A stretch of 64,000 nt of DNA. Origin: Anaeromyxobacter dehalogenans 2CP-1. GTDB taxonomy: Bacteria > Myxococcota > Myxococcia > Myxococcales > Anaeromyxobacteraceae. The stretch spans positions 3,516,501 to 3,580,500 of the forward strand of contig NC_011891.1 in NCBI RefSeq assembly GCF_000022145.1. Direction: 5' to 3'. How positions within the stretch are numbered: the stretch's first letter is position 1; the number at the start of each line of letters is the position of its first letter. The notes under the pieces are model-generated. The model saw nothing but the letters and a program-made list of their open reading frames with translations. It had not been told where the DNA came from and ran no database searches. The position numbers and the translations under genes were made by a program. Shown here in pieces: positions 38,089 through 47,425 of the stretch.

Positions 38089-39479
38089 GCCCGCGCACGC
38101 TGTTCATCGAGGCGGCGTACCTCGCCGCGTCGGTCCTGTTCATCCTCGGCCTCCGCAGCCTCACTATCCCGGACAAGGCCCGCCGCGGCATGCAGCTCGC
38201 CGCCGTCGGCATGCTGCTCGCGATCGTGGGCACGCTCGTGCACCACGATGTCGTCCACTACGGGTGGATCCTGGCCGGCCTGGCGCTCGGGTCGGCCATC
38301 GGCTACCCGCTCGGCGTCTACGTCCCCATGACCGCGATGCCGCAGCGCATCGCCATCTCGCACATGTTCGGCGCGGTCGCCGCCACGCTGGTGGGCGTCG
38401 CGGAGTACTGGCACCTGGGCAACGGCGCCCAGGTGGGCCGCGGCACGATGGCGGCGCTGGGCTTCGAGGTGCTGTTCGGCGCCCTCACCATCACCGGCAG
38501 CTTCATGGCGTTCGGGAAGCTCCAGGAGCTGCTCCCCTCGCGGCCGGTCACCTTCCCCGGCCAGAACGTGGTCTCGCTGCTGATGTTCGCCGCCGCGCTC
38601 GGGCTGTTCGGCTGGCTCATCCACGATCCCGGGGCGCACCCGGCGGCGTTCTACGCCATGGTCGGGCTGGGGCTGCTGTTCGGGGTGTCGCTGGTGCTCC
38701 CCATCGGCGGCGCAGACATGCCGGTGGTCATCTCCCTGCTCAACTCGTACGCCGGCCTGGCGTCGTCCGCGACGGGCTTCGCCATCGGCAACAACGTGCT
38801 CATCATCGCCGGGGCGCTCGACGGCGCCTCGGGCTTCATCCTGTCGATCATCATGAGCCGGGCGATGAACCGGTCGTTCACGAACGTGCTGTTCGGCGCG
38901 TTCGGCTCGGCGCCGGCGGCGTCCGCCAAGACCGCCCAGGGGCTGACGGTCCGCTCCATCACCCCGGAGGACGCCGCCATCCAGCTCGCGTTCGCGCGGC
39001 TCGTGATCGTGGTCCCCGGCTACGGCATGGCTGTGGCGCAGGCGCAGCACCAGGTCCGGGAGCTGGCCCAGCTCGTCGAGAAGAACGGCGGGACGGTGCT
39101 CTACGCCATCCACCCGGTGGCGGGCCGCATGCCCGGCCACATGAACGTGCTGCTCGCCGAGGCGGACATCCCCTACGACAAGCTCAAGGAGATGGACGAG
39201 ATCAACGACGAGTTCCAGAACGCCGACGTGGCCCTGGTGATCGGCGCGAACGACGTCGTCAACCCCGCGGCGCGGAACGATCGCGCCTCGCCCATCTACG
39301 GGATGCCCATCCTCGACGTGGACAAGGCGAAGCAGGTCATCGTCATGAAGCGCTCGATGAACCCGGGCTTCGCGGGCATCGAGAACGAGCTGTTCTACGC
39401 CGAGAACACCTCGATGCTGTTCGGCGACGCGAAGGCCTCGCTCGCGAAGCTGGTGCACGAGGTGAAGCAGCAGTCCTGA
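38085..39479 (+). CDS. pntB: NAD(P) transhydrogenase subunit beta
   Basis: A 464-residue protein. The N-terminal ~280 residues hold eight to nine membrane helices (SHMFGAVAATLVG, NSYAGLASSATGFAIGNN). The C-terminal soluble domain III binds NADP(H) through GYGMAVAQAQ (~312) and HPVAGRMPGHMNVLLAEA, with KRSMNPGFAG near the end. With PntAA and PntAB it forms the complete inner-membrane enzyme. GTG start in 4-bp overlap with pntAB. Confidence 0.96.
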   Translation: MSPRTLFIEAAYLAASVLFILGLRSLTIPDKARRGMQLAAVGMLLAIVGTLVHHDVVHYGWILAGLALGSAIGYPLGVYVPMTAMPQRIAISHMFGAVAATLVGVAEYWHLGNGAQVGRGTMAALGFEVLFGALTITGSFMAFGKLQELLPSRPVTFPGQNVVSLLMFAAALGLFGWLIHDPGAHPAAFYAMVGLGLLFGVSLVLPIGGADMPVVISLLNSYAGLASSATGFAIGNNVLIIAGALDGASGFILSIIMSRAMNRSFTNVLFGAFGSAPAASAKTAQGLTVRSITPEDAAIQLAFARLVIVVPGYGMAVAQAQHQVRELAQLVEKNGGTVLYAIHPVAGRMPGHMNVLLAEADIPYDKLKEMDEINDEFQNADVALVIGANDVVNPAARNDRASPIYGMPILDVDKAKQVIVMKRSMNPGFAGIENELFYAENTSMLFGDAKASLAKLVHEVKQQS

Positions 39480-39526
39480 GCCTCGCGGCTCGCGCGCCGC
39501 CGGGCGGCGCCGGCGACGCGAGGACG

Positions 39527-39561
39527 GCACGGGCCCCGCGCACGACGCGCGAGGCCCGTGC
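39527..39561. terminator. Hairpin between convergent genes
   Basis: GCACGGGCC at 39527-39535 pairs with GGCCCGTGC at 39553-39561, with further CGCG pairing inside. It lies between the pntB stop and the convergent gene's stop, so it may serve both strands. There is no T-run on either side. Confidence 0.5.
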
Positions 39562-39581
39562 TGCCTCCGGCGCGAACGGCG

Positions 39582-40061
39582 CTACTTGTTCGAGTCCGCC
39601 TTCACCTCGATCGCCATGGGCTTGTCGCCCTTGAGGTTGAAGGACGCCTTCACGTCCTGGCCGGGCTTGAGCTGCGTGAGCCGGGCGGTGTTGCCGTCCA
39701 GCTCCACCTTGGTGTTCCGGTCGCAGTGGAGCGTCGCGGTGGTCGCGTCGTCGCGATCCAGCGTGATGGCGGTCTGCGACACCTTGGAGATCTTGCCCTT
39801 GATGTCGAAGTCCTTCTTCGACATCTCGTCCCGGCGCTGCTCGGCCTGCGCCGTGTTCTGGTGCATGCCCGGCTCGTTCGCGCTCCCGGTGCCGGTCTGA
39901 TCGCGCGTCCACTGCCCGGCGCGATCGGCCGAGCTCTTCGTGTCGCGCGCGGCCGCCTGCCCGGCCTCCTTCGTCTCCTCCTTGGTGCTCCCCAGGCGGT
40001 CGTTCGCCGCCGCCGTCCCGGCGAGCAGCAGCGCGCCCATCAACACAGCCAGTTTACGCAT
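39582..40061 (-). CDS. Secreted small protein of unknown function
   Basis: A 159-residue protein with a signal peptide (MRKLAVLMGALLLAGTAAA, cleavage after AAA). A long charged, probably disordered Lys/Glu/Gln/Asp segment follows (~20-85), then a small beta-rich domain (DFDIKGKISKVSQTAITL ... LKPGQDVKASFNLKG). The C-terminal part resembles a small OB-fold-like periplasmic domain with DxKG/GQDV segments. It is probably periplasmic. The ATG follows AGGAGGGG. No functional context is visible. Confidence 0.7.
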   Translation of the reverse strand: MRKLAVLMGALLLAGTAAANDRLGSTKEETKEAGQAAARDTKSSADRAGQWTRDQTGTGSANEPGMHQNTAQAEQRRDEMSKKDFDIKGKISKVSQTAITLDRDDATTATLHCDRNTKVELDGNTARLTQLKPGQDVKASFNLKGDKPMAIEVKADSNK

Positions 40062-40201
40062 GGTCCCCTCCTGGCGGGCGTCTGCCCGTCCGACGCAGAA
40101 GGTAGGCACGCGCCCGCACGAGCGCGACGCGCCGCGAAGGCGGCGGGGGGAGCGGGCGCCCGGGCACCGTGCGGGGGTGCGCGTCCCCCGCGCGCCGGCG
40201 C

Positions 40202-41842
40202 TCACGCGGTCTCGATGGAGGCCGCCTGCTGGAGGCCCAGCTCCTGGATGGCGGTCTCGCGCATCTTGTACTTCTGGACCTTGCCGGAGACCGTCATCGG
40301 GAAGCCGTCCACGAACTTGTAGTAGCGCGGGATCTTGTAGGTCGCGATCTTGCCCTTGCAGTAGGCGCGGACCTCCTCGCCGGTCAGCGTCACGCCGGGC
40401 CGCAGCTTCACCCAGGCCATCAGCTCCTCGCCGTACTTCACGTCGGGCACGCCGATCACCTGCACGTCGGAGACGCCCGGGATCGTGTAGAGGAACTCCT
40501 CCACCTCGCGCGGGAAGATGTTCTCGCCGCCGCGCAGCACCATGTCCTTGATGCGCCCGACGATCTTCACGTAGCCGTGCTCGTCGATGGTGGCGAGGTC
40601 GCCGGTGTGCATCCAGCGGCCGTCGTCGATGGCCTCGCGGGTGGCGTGCGGATCGCGCCAGTAGCCGAGCATCACCGAGTAGCCGCGGGTGCACAGCTCG
40701 CCCGGCGTGCCGCGCGGCACGATCCGGCCGGTGGTGGGATCGACGATCTTGATCTCGACGTGCGGGTGGACCTGGCCGACCGTGGTCACCCGCTTCTCCA
40801 GCGGATCGTCGGTGCGCGACTGCGTCGACACCGGCGAGGTCTCGGTCATGCCGTAGCAGATGGTGACCTCCGGCATGTGCATGTCCTTCTGGACCTTCTT
40901 CATGACCTCCACCGGGCAGGGCGAGCCGGCCATGATCCCGGTGCGCAGCGAGGAGAAGTCGAACGCCTGGAACTCGGGGTGATCGAGCTCCGCGATGAAC
41001 ATGGTGGGCACGCCGTACAGCGCGGTGCAGCGCTCCTGCTGCACGGTGCGCATCACCGTGAGCGGGTCGAAGTTGTCGAGCGGGATCACCATGGCCGCGC
41101 CGTGCGTGGTGATGGCCATGTTGGCGAGGACCATGCCGAAGCAGTGGTAGAACGGCACCGGGATGCACACCCGGTCGGCGTCGGTGTAGCGCAGGAACTC
41201 GCCGATGAAGAAGCCGTTGTTGACGATGTTGTGGTGCGAGAGGGTGGCGCCCTTGGGGAACCCGGTGGTGCCGCTGGTGTACTGGATGTTGATGGGGTCG
41301 TCGAACTGGAGGTCGCGCTCGAGGCGCGCCAGCTCGTCCTCGCTGAAGCGCAGCGCGTCGTGCTTGAGGGCGCCCCACTCGTCGTCGATGACGATGGTCT
41401 GGCGCAGCTCGGGGCAGCGGAGCCGCACGTCGCGCACCATGGCCACGTAGTCCGCGTTGCGGAACGTCCGCGCGAGCAGCAGCGTGGACACGCCCGACTG
41501 CTTGAGCGCGTACTCCAGCTCGTGCACGCGGTAGGCCGGGTTGATGTTGACCAGGATCGCGCCGATGCGCGCCGACGCGTACTGGATCACCACCCACTCG
41601 TACCGGTTCGGCGCCCAGATGCCGACGCGGTCGCCCTTCTTGACGCCGCGGACCAGCAGCCCGCGCGCCACCAGCGACGTCTCCTCCCAGAACTGCCGGT
41701 AGGTCGCGCGGTAGCCCTGGTACACCGACACCAGCGCGTCGCGATCCGGGAACCGCTGGACCGTGCGGCGCAGGTTCTCGCCGATGGTCTCGCCGAGGAG
41801 CGGCGTGGTGGACGGCCCGCTGACGTAGGATGGTGCGTTCAA
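40202..41842 (-). CDS. AMP-dependent acyl-CoA synthetase
   Basis: A 546-residue ANL-superfamily ligase. Motifs: the P-loop-like [11 protein letters not shown] (~188-198), the ATP-binding YGMTETSP, the hinge region [12 protein letters not shown] and [15 protein letters not shown], and the C-terminal catalytic lysine region [14 protein letters not shown] ... SGKVQK. It activates a medium- or long-chain carboxylic acid as its CoA thioester. It most resembles fatty-acyl/AMP-binding ligases used in beta-oxidation. It is followed on the same strand by the secreted-protein gene, 140 bp away. Confidence 0.9.
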   Translation of the reverse strand: MNAPSYVSGPSTTPLLGETIGENLRRTVQRFPDRDALVSVYQGYRATYRQFWEETSLVARGLLVRGVKKGDRVGIWAPNRYEWVVIQYASARIGAILVNINPAYRVHELEYALKQSGVSTLLLARTFRNADYVAMVRDVRLRCPELRQTIVIDDEWGALKHDALRFSEDELARLERDLQFDDPINIQYTSGTTGFPKGATLSHHNIVNNGFFIGEFLRYTDADRVCIPVPFYHCFGMVLANMAITTHGAAMVIPLDNFDPLTVMRTVQQERCTALYGVPTMFIAELDHPEFQAFDFSSLRTGIMAGSPCPVEVMKKVQKDMHMPEVTICYGMTETSPVSTQSRTDDPLEKRVTTVGQVHPHVEIKIVDPTTGRIVPRGTPGELCTRGYSVMLGYWRDPHATREAIDDGRWMHTGDLATIDEHGYVKIVGRIKDMVLRGGENIFPREVEEFLYTIPGVSDVQVIGVPDVKYGEELMAWVKLRPGVTLTGEEVRAYCKGKIATYKIPRYYKFVDGFPMTVSGKVQKYKMRETAIQELGLQQAASIETA

Positions 41843-41965
41843 GGCTCTGCCTCCGGGAGGGGAAACGGGGGCGGAATCCTAGACGCGCGCGGGCCCGGGT
41901 GGAAGGGTGTGCGTGCGCGACGCCGCGCGTCACGCACGATCGCCGTGAGGACCACGCCGCGCCGG

Positions 41966-42934
41966 CTACGGCTCGAGCACCAGCGAGCCCGTGGTGGCGC
42001 GCGCCTCCAGCGCGCGGTGCGCCTCGGCCGCCTGCGCCAGCGGCAGCGCGCGGCCGACCTCCACCTTCACCGCCCCGCTCCCGACCACCTCGAGCAGCTC
42101 GGCGGCGCTGCGCTCCAGATCCGCGCGCCGCGCCACGTAGGTGAACACGCTCGGCCGCGTGAGGTACAGCGAGCCCTTGCGCGAGAGCAGCAGCGGGTCC
42201 AGCGGCGGCACCGGCCCGGACGCGTTGCCGAACGTCACCATCATGCCGAGCGGCCGCAGGCAGTCGATGGAGCCGGCGAAGGTGGTCTTGCCGACCGAGT
42301 CGTACACCACCGGCACGCCCTCGCCGCCGGTGATCTCCCGCACCCGCGCCACGAAGTCCTCGCGCGTGTACACGATGGCGTGGTCGCAGCCGTGGGCGCG
42401 CGCCAGCGCCGCCTTCTCGTCGCTGCCCACCGTGCCGATCACGGTCGCGCCGAGCGCCTTCAGCCACTGGATCGCGATGAGCCCGACCCCACCTGCCGCC
42501 GCATGCCAGAGGACCACGTCGCCCGCCTTCACCGGGTAGGTGCGCCGGATGAGCACCTGCGCCGTGAGCCCCTTCAGCATGGCGCCGGCCGCGGTGCGGT
42601 CGGAGATCGCGTCGGGCAGGCGCACCAGCCGGTCGGCCGGGACCACCCGCGCCTCGGCGTAGCAGCCCGGCCCGCCGACGAACGCGACCCGGTCGCCCGG
42701 GCGGAAGTGGTCCACGCCCGCGCCCACGGCCTCCACCCGCCCCGCCGCCTCGACGCCCAGGCCGGCCGGGAGCTGCATCGGGTACAGGCCGGACCGCTGG
42801 TACACGTCCACGAAGTTCACGCCGGCGGCGGCGATGTGGAGCCGGGCCTCGCCCGGCCCGGGATCACCGACGGTAACGTCCTCCAGCTTCAGGACCTCGG
42901 GGCCGCCGTGCTCGTGGAACCGGATCGCGCGCAT
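41966..42934 (-). CDS. NADPH:quinone reductase (zinc-free MDR family)
   Basis: A 322-residue medium-chain reductase of the QOR class. It has GVNFVDVYQRSGLYP near residue 40, the cofactor motif AAAGGVGLIAIQWLKALGA (about 145-163) and the VYDSVGKTTF segment. The catalytic zinc ligands of alcohol dehydrogenases are absent. It reduces quinones or related electrophiles using NADPH in the cytoplasm. It lies upstream of the acyl-CoA synthetase gene on the same strand, 123 bp away. Confidence 0.9.
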   Translation of the reverse strand: MRAIRFHEHGGPEVLKLEDVTVGDPGPGEARLHIAAAGVNFVDVYQRSGLYPMQLPAGLGVEAAGRVEAVGAGVDHFRPGDRVAFVGGPGCYAEARVVPADRLVRLPDAISDRTAAGAMLKGLTAQVLIRRTYPVKAGDVVLWHAAAGGVGLIAIQWLKALGATVIGTVGSDEKAALARAHGCDHAIVYTREDFVARVREITGGEGVPVVYDSVGKTTFAGSIDCLRPLGMMVTFGNASGPVPPLDPLLLSRKGSLYLTRPSVFTYVARRADLERSAAELLEVVGSGAVKVEVGRALPLAQAAEAHRALEARATTGSLVLEP

Positions 42935-43040
42935 GCATCCGTCCTAACCCGGCCGGCGTGCGCTCGCACCGCCCGGTTCGCCGCAGGCGGGGCGGGCAGG
43001 CGGGCAGGCGCGGGCGGGGCGGCGTGCCGAGATTCGGCCC

Positions 43041-44285
43041 GTGCGCACCGCCCTCCCCGCCGTGCTCGCCCTCTCGCTCGCCTGCGGAGGGGGCGGCCCC
43101 GCTCCTGCGCCGCCCTCCGCGAGCCCCCCGCCGCCGGCGGCGCCGGACCCGGTCCCCACGCCGCCGTCCGCCGCGCCCGCCGCCGCGCTCACCATCGAGC
43201 GGCTGGACGCGTCCGGCGAGTGCGCCGGCCTGGTGCCGGACGGTGCGCCCGAGCCGGTGATCCTCGCGCGCGCCGCGCCGGCGGACGCGACCTGCGGGGC
43301 GGCGCTGTCGGATGGGACCGGGCAGGTGGCCGCGGCGGCGCGCGACGCCGGCGGCACGAGCTGGCAGGTGTTCGACCCGGGCGGCGCGCCCGGGCGCACG
43401 TTCCGGGCCTGGCCGCTCCTGACGCAGCCCTCGGGCTGGCTCGGGCTGGCCCAGGACGACGCCGCCCCGGGCGGCCCGGCGGTGCGCGTCGTCGCGCTCG
43501 CGAGCGACGGCGCCGCGGCGGGCGCCGAGACCGTGTCCTCCGATCCGGCGCTGGCCGTGCTGCGCGGTGCGAGCCTGGCCGGCGATCCGTCCGGCGGCGC
43601 GCTGGCGCTGGTCGCCGACACCGCCGTCGCCGGCAACCACTGGAGCGCGCTCCACGCCCAGCGCTTCGACGCGGCCGGCGCGCCGCGCTGGGCCGAGCCG
43701 GCCCGCTTCGGCGCGCGCAGCGAGTCCGACGTGACGTTCCTGGTGGGCGGCGTCTCGCGCAGCGGCGAGGCGCTCGCGGTGTGGCAGCGCTCGGCCTGGG
43801 TGGACGTGGCCTGGCTGGACGGCGCCGGCGGCGCGCTCGCCGTGGGCGAGCTGGTCGAGCGCTCCGCCGACCTCACGGGCTCGAGCGCGCTCCGGCACGA
43901 GCTGGAGCTGGTGCCGCTGCTCGACGGCGGGCTCGCCCTGCGCGCCGACGGCGCGTTCCGGCGGGTCTACCCTCGGCTGGCCACCACCAGCGCGCCGCTC
44001 CCCGGGTGGCTGGCCGGCCGCGCCGGGTGGAGCCTGCGCTTCACGCGCGGCAACGCGGGCTACGCGCTGCTGCCGCCGCCCGGCGCGGCCGCGGCGGACT
44101 GCGCCCAGGCCATCGAGCTGCGCGCGCCCTCGGGGCGCCTGTGCGGGCGGATCTGGCTGCGCCGGCCGGGCGTCGGCGCCTGCACCACCGGCGCGGTGGA
44201 CCAGGGCTGGGACGGCACGGTGTCGCAGCAGGACGCGCAGGGCGCCTGCAGCTGGCGCGTCTGGCCGCGGCTCCTGGCGCGCTGA
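43041..44285 (+). CDS. Putative lipoprotein, 414 residues, unknown function
   Basis: A GTG-initiated protein with a short lipoprotein signal (lipobox LSLAC, Cys about residue 14), then a Gly/Pro/Ala-rich linker and a ~350-residue mature domain rich in Trp, Ala and Gly. Repeated beta-strand-like segments such as GQVAAAARDAGGTSWQVFD suggest a beta-propeller-like or beta-sandwich fold, but this is only an impression. Several cysteines in the C-terminal part may form disulfides. Its TGA abuts the reverse stop of korB (TGATCA), leaving no gap. Confidence 0.65.
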   Translation: MRTALPAVLALSLACGGGGPAPAPPSASPPPPAAPDPVPTPPSAAPAAALTIERLDASGECAGLVPDGAPEPVILARAAPADATCGAALSDGTGQVAAAARDAGGTSWQVFDPGGAPGRTFRAWPLLTQPSGWLGLAQDDAAPGGPAVRVVALASDGAAAGAETVSSDPALAVLRGASLAGDPSGGALALVADTAVAGNHWSALHAQRFDAAGAPRWAEPARFGARSESDVTFLVGGVSRSGEALAVWQRSAWVDVAWLDGAGGALAVGELVERSADLTGSSALRHELELVPLLDGGLALRADGAFRRVYPRLATTSAPLPGWLAGRAGWSLRFTRGNAGYALLPPPGAAAADCAQAIELRAPSGRLCGRIWLRRPGVGACTTGAVDQGWDGTVSQQDAQGACSWRVWPRLLAR

Positions 44286-45335
44286 TCAGCGCAGCGACGC
44301 CATGATCTCCTCGAGCACCGCCGGCGGCGGCCGCACCCGCGCCTCCGGCAGCGTCGCCAGCGGCGCCTCCACCATCCGGAGCTGGTCGGTCAGCGAGGCC
44401 GCCTTCGCGTCCACGAAGAACACGCCGGTGAGCACCTCGCCGCGGGCGGACGCCTCCATCAGCCGCGCCACCGCCCGGGTCCGGTCGCGGGGGTCGAACC
44501 CCTCCTCCAGCTTCCGGAGCCGCAGGTGCGCGCCGTCGTGCAGCTCGACGTCGACCGTGGTGCCGGGATCGTAGTCCACGGTCACGTCCTCGAACGCCGG
44601 CACGTACGACAGCTCCTGCAGCGGCGCGTCGTGCTCCTTCACGTACGCGAACGAGCGCGTCGAGCCCTCGTGATCGTTGAACGTGACGCAGGGCGAGAGC
44701 ACGTCGAGCATGGCGGTGCCGCGGTGCGAGAGCGCCGCCTTGAGCATGGCCGAGAGCTGGCGCTTGTCGCCGGAGAAGGAGCGGCCGACGAAGGTGGCGC
44801 CGAGCTGGACGGCGAGCGCGCAGGTGTCGATGGGCGGCAGCTCGTTCGCGACGCCGCTCTTCAGGCGCGAGCCGACGTCGGCGGTTGCGGAGAACTGGCC
44901 CTTGGTGAGGCCGTACACGCCGTTGTCCTCGACGACGTAGAGGATGGGCAGGTTGCGGCGCATGAGGTGCGCGAACTGGCCGATGCCGATGGACGCGGTG
45001 TCGCCGTCGCCGGACACGCCCACCCCGACGAGCGTCCGGTTCGCGAGCAGGGCGCCGGTCGCGACCGCCGGCATGCGCCCGTGCACGGCGTTGAACGCGT
45101 GCGAGCGGCTCATGAAGTAGGCGGGCGTCTTGGACGAGCAGCCGATGCCGGAGAACTTGGCCACCCGCTCGGGCGGGACACCCAGGTCGAACATCGCCTC
45201 GAGCAGGCGCTCGGAGATGGCGTTGTGCCCGCAGCCGGCGCACAGGGTGGTCTTGCCGCCCTTGTAGTCCGCGATGGCGAGGCCGAGGCGGTTCTGGCGA
45301 GGGGCGGCGGCGCCGGGGGGAACGGGAGCGGCCAT
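44286..45335 (-). CDS. korB: 2-oxoacid:ferredoxin oxidoreductase subunit beta
   Basis: A 349-residue thiamine-diphosphate subunit. It has CAGCGHN (~33-39) and SGIGCSSK, cysteines that bind a [4Fe-4S] cluster, and the TPP/Mg motif GDGDTASIGIG (~108). A C-terminal extension of ~60 residues follows the core. With the alpha subunit encoded just upstream it converts a 2-oxoacid, most likely 2-oxoglutarate, to the acyl-CoA with reduced ferredoxin, or the reverse. The ATG at 45335 is 2 bp after the korA stop; a GTG just before it would overlap. Confidence 0.9.
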   Translation of the reverse strand: MAAPVPPGAAAPRQNRLGLAIADYKGGKTTLCAGCGHNAISERLLEAMFDLGVPPERVAKFSGIGCSSKTPAYFMSRSHAFNAVHGRMPAVATGALLANRTLVGVGVSGDGDTASIGIGQFAHLMRRNLPILYVVEDNGVYGLTKGQFSATADVGSRLKSGVANELPPIDTCALAVQLGATFVGRSFSGDKRQLSAMLKAALSHRGTAMLDVLSPCVTFNDHEGSTRSFAYVKEHDAPLQELSYVPAFEDVTVDYDPGTTVDVELHDGAHLRLRKLEEGFDPRDRTRAVARLMEASARGEVLTGVFFVDAKAASLTDQLRMVEAPLATLPEARVRPPPAVLEEIMASLR

Positions 45336-45337
45336 GG

Positions 45338-47176
45338 TCACCTCGCCTCCTTCGCCAGCAGCTCGTCGGTCACCGAGCGCGCGTCGAGCGGGAGCCCGTG
45401 CACGTGGGCGATGCCGCGCAGCCGCGGCACCAGCTCGGCGGGGAGATCCAGCTTCAGCAGCGCGGCGAGCTGGCCGTCGCGGTTCTGCTCGACCACGTAG
45501 ACCCGCTCGTGCGCGCGCACGAACGCCTCCACCTCCCGCGAGAACGGGTAGGCGCGGACGCGCAGGTAGTCGGCCTCGAGGCCCGCCTCGGCCGCGAGCT
45601 GCGCGCGCGCCTCCAGGATGGCGGGGTGGGAGGAGCCGTACGCGACGATGCCCACCGGCGCGCTGCCGCCGCCGTGCCGCTCCGGCGCCGGCAGGAGCGC
45701 GCGGGCCCCGTCGAGCTTCCGCGCCAGCCGGGCCATGTTCTGCTCGAACACGGTCGGGCTCTCGCTGTACGCCGACGCGTCGTCGTGGCCGGTGCCGCGG
45801 GTGAAGTACGCGGCGCGCGGGTGATCGGTCCCCGGCAGCGTGCGCCACCCGATCCCGTCGCCGTCCACGTCGCGGTAGCGGGCGAAGCCGCCCAGCCGCT
45901 CGAGGTCCTCCTTCGAGAGCACCTTGCCGCGGTCGATGGGGCGGTCGGGGTACGGGAACGGGTCCGCCATCCAGTTGTTCATCCCCAGGTCGAGATCGGT
46001 CATCACGAACACCGGCGTCTGCAGCCGCTCGGCGACGTCGAACGCCTCCACGCCCATCGCGAAGCACTCCTCCACCGAGCCCGGGAACAGCAGCACGTGC
46101 TGCGTGTCGCCGTGCGAGAGGAACGCGGTGGAGAGCACGTCGCCCTGCGACGTGCGGGTGGGCAGGCCGGTGGACGGGCCGACGCGCTGGACGTCGAAGA
46201 TCACGACCGGGATCTCGGCGTAGTAGGCGAGCCCGACGAACTCGGCCATGAGCGAGAGCCCCGGGCCCGCGCTCGCGGTCATGGCGCGCGCGCCCGCCCA
46301 GCCGGCGCCGATCGCCATGCCCACCGCCGCCAGCTCGTCCTCGGCCTGGACCACCGCGTAGGTGGCCCGGCCGTCCGCGTCCACGCGGTGCTCGCGGAGG
46401 TGGCCGATGAGCGTCTCGACCAGCGAGGACGAGGGCGTGATCGGGTACCAGGCCACCACGGTGACGCCGGCGAACAGCGCTCCGAGCGCCGCGGCGGAGT
46501 TCCCGTCCACGATGATCTTCCCGGCGGTCGCGTCCATGCGCCGGACCGAGAGGCGGTCGCGCTTCTCCAGCGTGCCGGCGTGCTCGAACCCGGCGCGCGC
46601 CGCGGCCACGTTCAGCTCGCGGGCCCGCGCCTTCTGCCCGAAGACGCGCCCGATGGCGCGCTCGACCTCGCCCATCTCGATCCCGAGCAACCGCGCCAGC
46701 ACGCCCACGTACGCCATGTTCCGCAGGAGCTTCCGGAGCCGGGCCTCGCTCGCGACCGGCGCGATCACCTCGTCGAACGGGACCGGGTAGAACACGAGGT
46801 CGTCTCGCAGCGAGGCGAGCGCGAGGGGCGCGTCGTAGACCACGGCGGCGCCCGGGGAGAGCGCGCGCACGTCCTCGCGCGCGGTCTCCGGGTTCATCGC
46901 GACCAGCAGGTCGATCTCCTTCTTGCGCGCGGTCCAGCCGTCCCGGGACGCACGCACCGTGTACCAGGTGGGCAGCCCCGCGATGTTGGAGGGGAACAGG
47001 TTCTTGCCCGAGACCGGGATGCCCATCTGGAACAGCGACCGCAGCAGCACCGTGTTCGAGCTCTGCGAGCCCGAGCCGTTCGCGGTGGCGACCTGGATGG
47101 AGAAGTCGTTGACGAGCGGAGGCTGGGACGCGCGGCCGGCCCCCGCCTCCCCCGCTGCAGTGCTGTGCTCGAGCAT
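45338..47176 (-). CDS. korA: 2-oxoacid:ferredoxin oxidoreductase subunit alpha (gamma-alpha fusion)
   Basis: A 612-residue protein. Residues ~20-195 are the gamma domain (GSGSQSSNTVLLRSLFQMG, NIAGLPTWY). From ~215 come the alpha domains with the YPITPSSS motif, QAEDELAAVGMAIGAGWAGAR and TASAGPGLSLM. The C-terminal domain includes GSSHPAILEAR and VYVVEQNRDGQLA. The fused gamma-alpha form is standard for KorA. It is co-transcribed with korB. Substrate could also be another 2-oxoacid; the absence of delta/ferredoxin subunits favours the two-subunit KorAB type. Confidence 0.9.
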   Translation of the reverse strand: MLEHSTAAGEAGAGRASQPPLVNDFSIQVATANGSGSQSSNTVLLRSLFQMGIPVSGKNLFPSNIAGLPTWYTVRASRDGWTARKKEIDLLVAMNPETAREDVRALSPGAAVVYDAPLALASLRDDLVFYPVPFDEVIAPVASEARLRKLLRNMAYVGVLARLLGIEMGEVERAIGRVFGQKARARELNVAAARAGFEHAGTLEKRDRLSVRRMDATAGKIIVDGNSAAALGALFAGVTVVAWYPITPSSSLVETLIGHLREHRVDADGRATYAVVQAEDELAAVGMAIGAGWAGARAMTASAGPGLSLMAEFVGLAYYAEIPVVIFDVQRVGPSTGLPTRTSQGDVLSTAFLSHGDTQHVLLFPGSVEECFAMGVEAFDVAERLQTPVFVMTDLDLGMNNWMADPFPYPDRPIDRGKVLSKEDLERLGGFARYRDVDGDGIGWRTLPGTDHPRAAYFTRGTGHDDASAYSESPTVFEQNMARLARKLDGARALLPAPERHGGGSAPVGIVAYGSSHPAILEARAQLAAEAGLEADYLRVRAYPFSREVEAFVRAHERVYVVEQNRDGQLAALLKLDLPAELVPRLRGIAHVHGLPLDARSVTDELLAKEAR

Positions 47177-47425
47177 GGCGCTCCGGGTGCACGAGAGATC
47201 GACGGGACGGAGATAACGGGGCGTGGGGGCCGCGCCAGCCAGCCCCCGGGTCGGTACCCGTCGGCGACCCGCGCGGGCATCCCGTGCTCGCGCCTCGCGT
47301 GCGCGTCCCGGCCCACTGGCCCCCCGGGCAGGCCCCCGCGCGTCCGCTTGCCCGGTGCCGTCGCGGCGGGCACTCCTGCCCCCGCTCGAGCCCGCGCTCC
47401 GCGGGCGGGCCCCGAGGAGCACCTT

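Noticed and set aside
40169-44305. 1,378-codon plus-strand frame opposite the acyl-CoA synthetase and quinone reductase
   Set aside because: Histidine/arginine/valine-rich shadow of two minus-strand genes with intact catalytic motifs.
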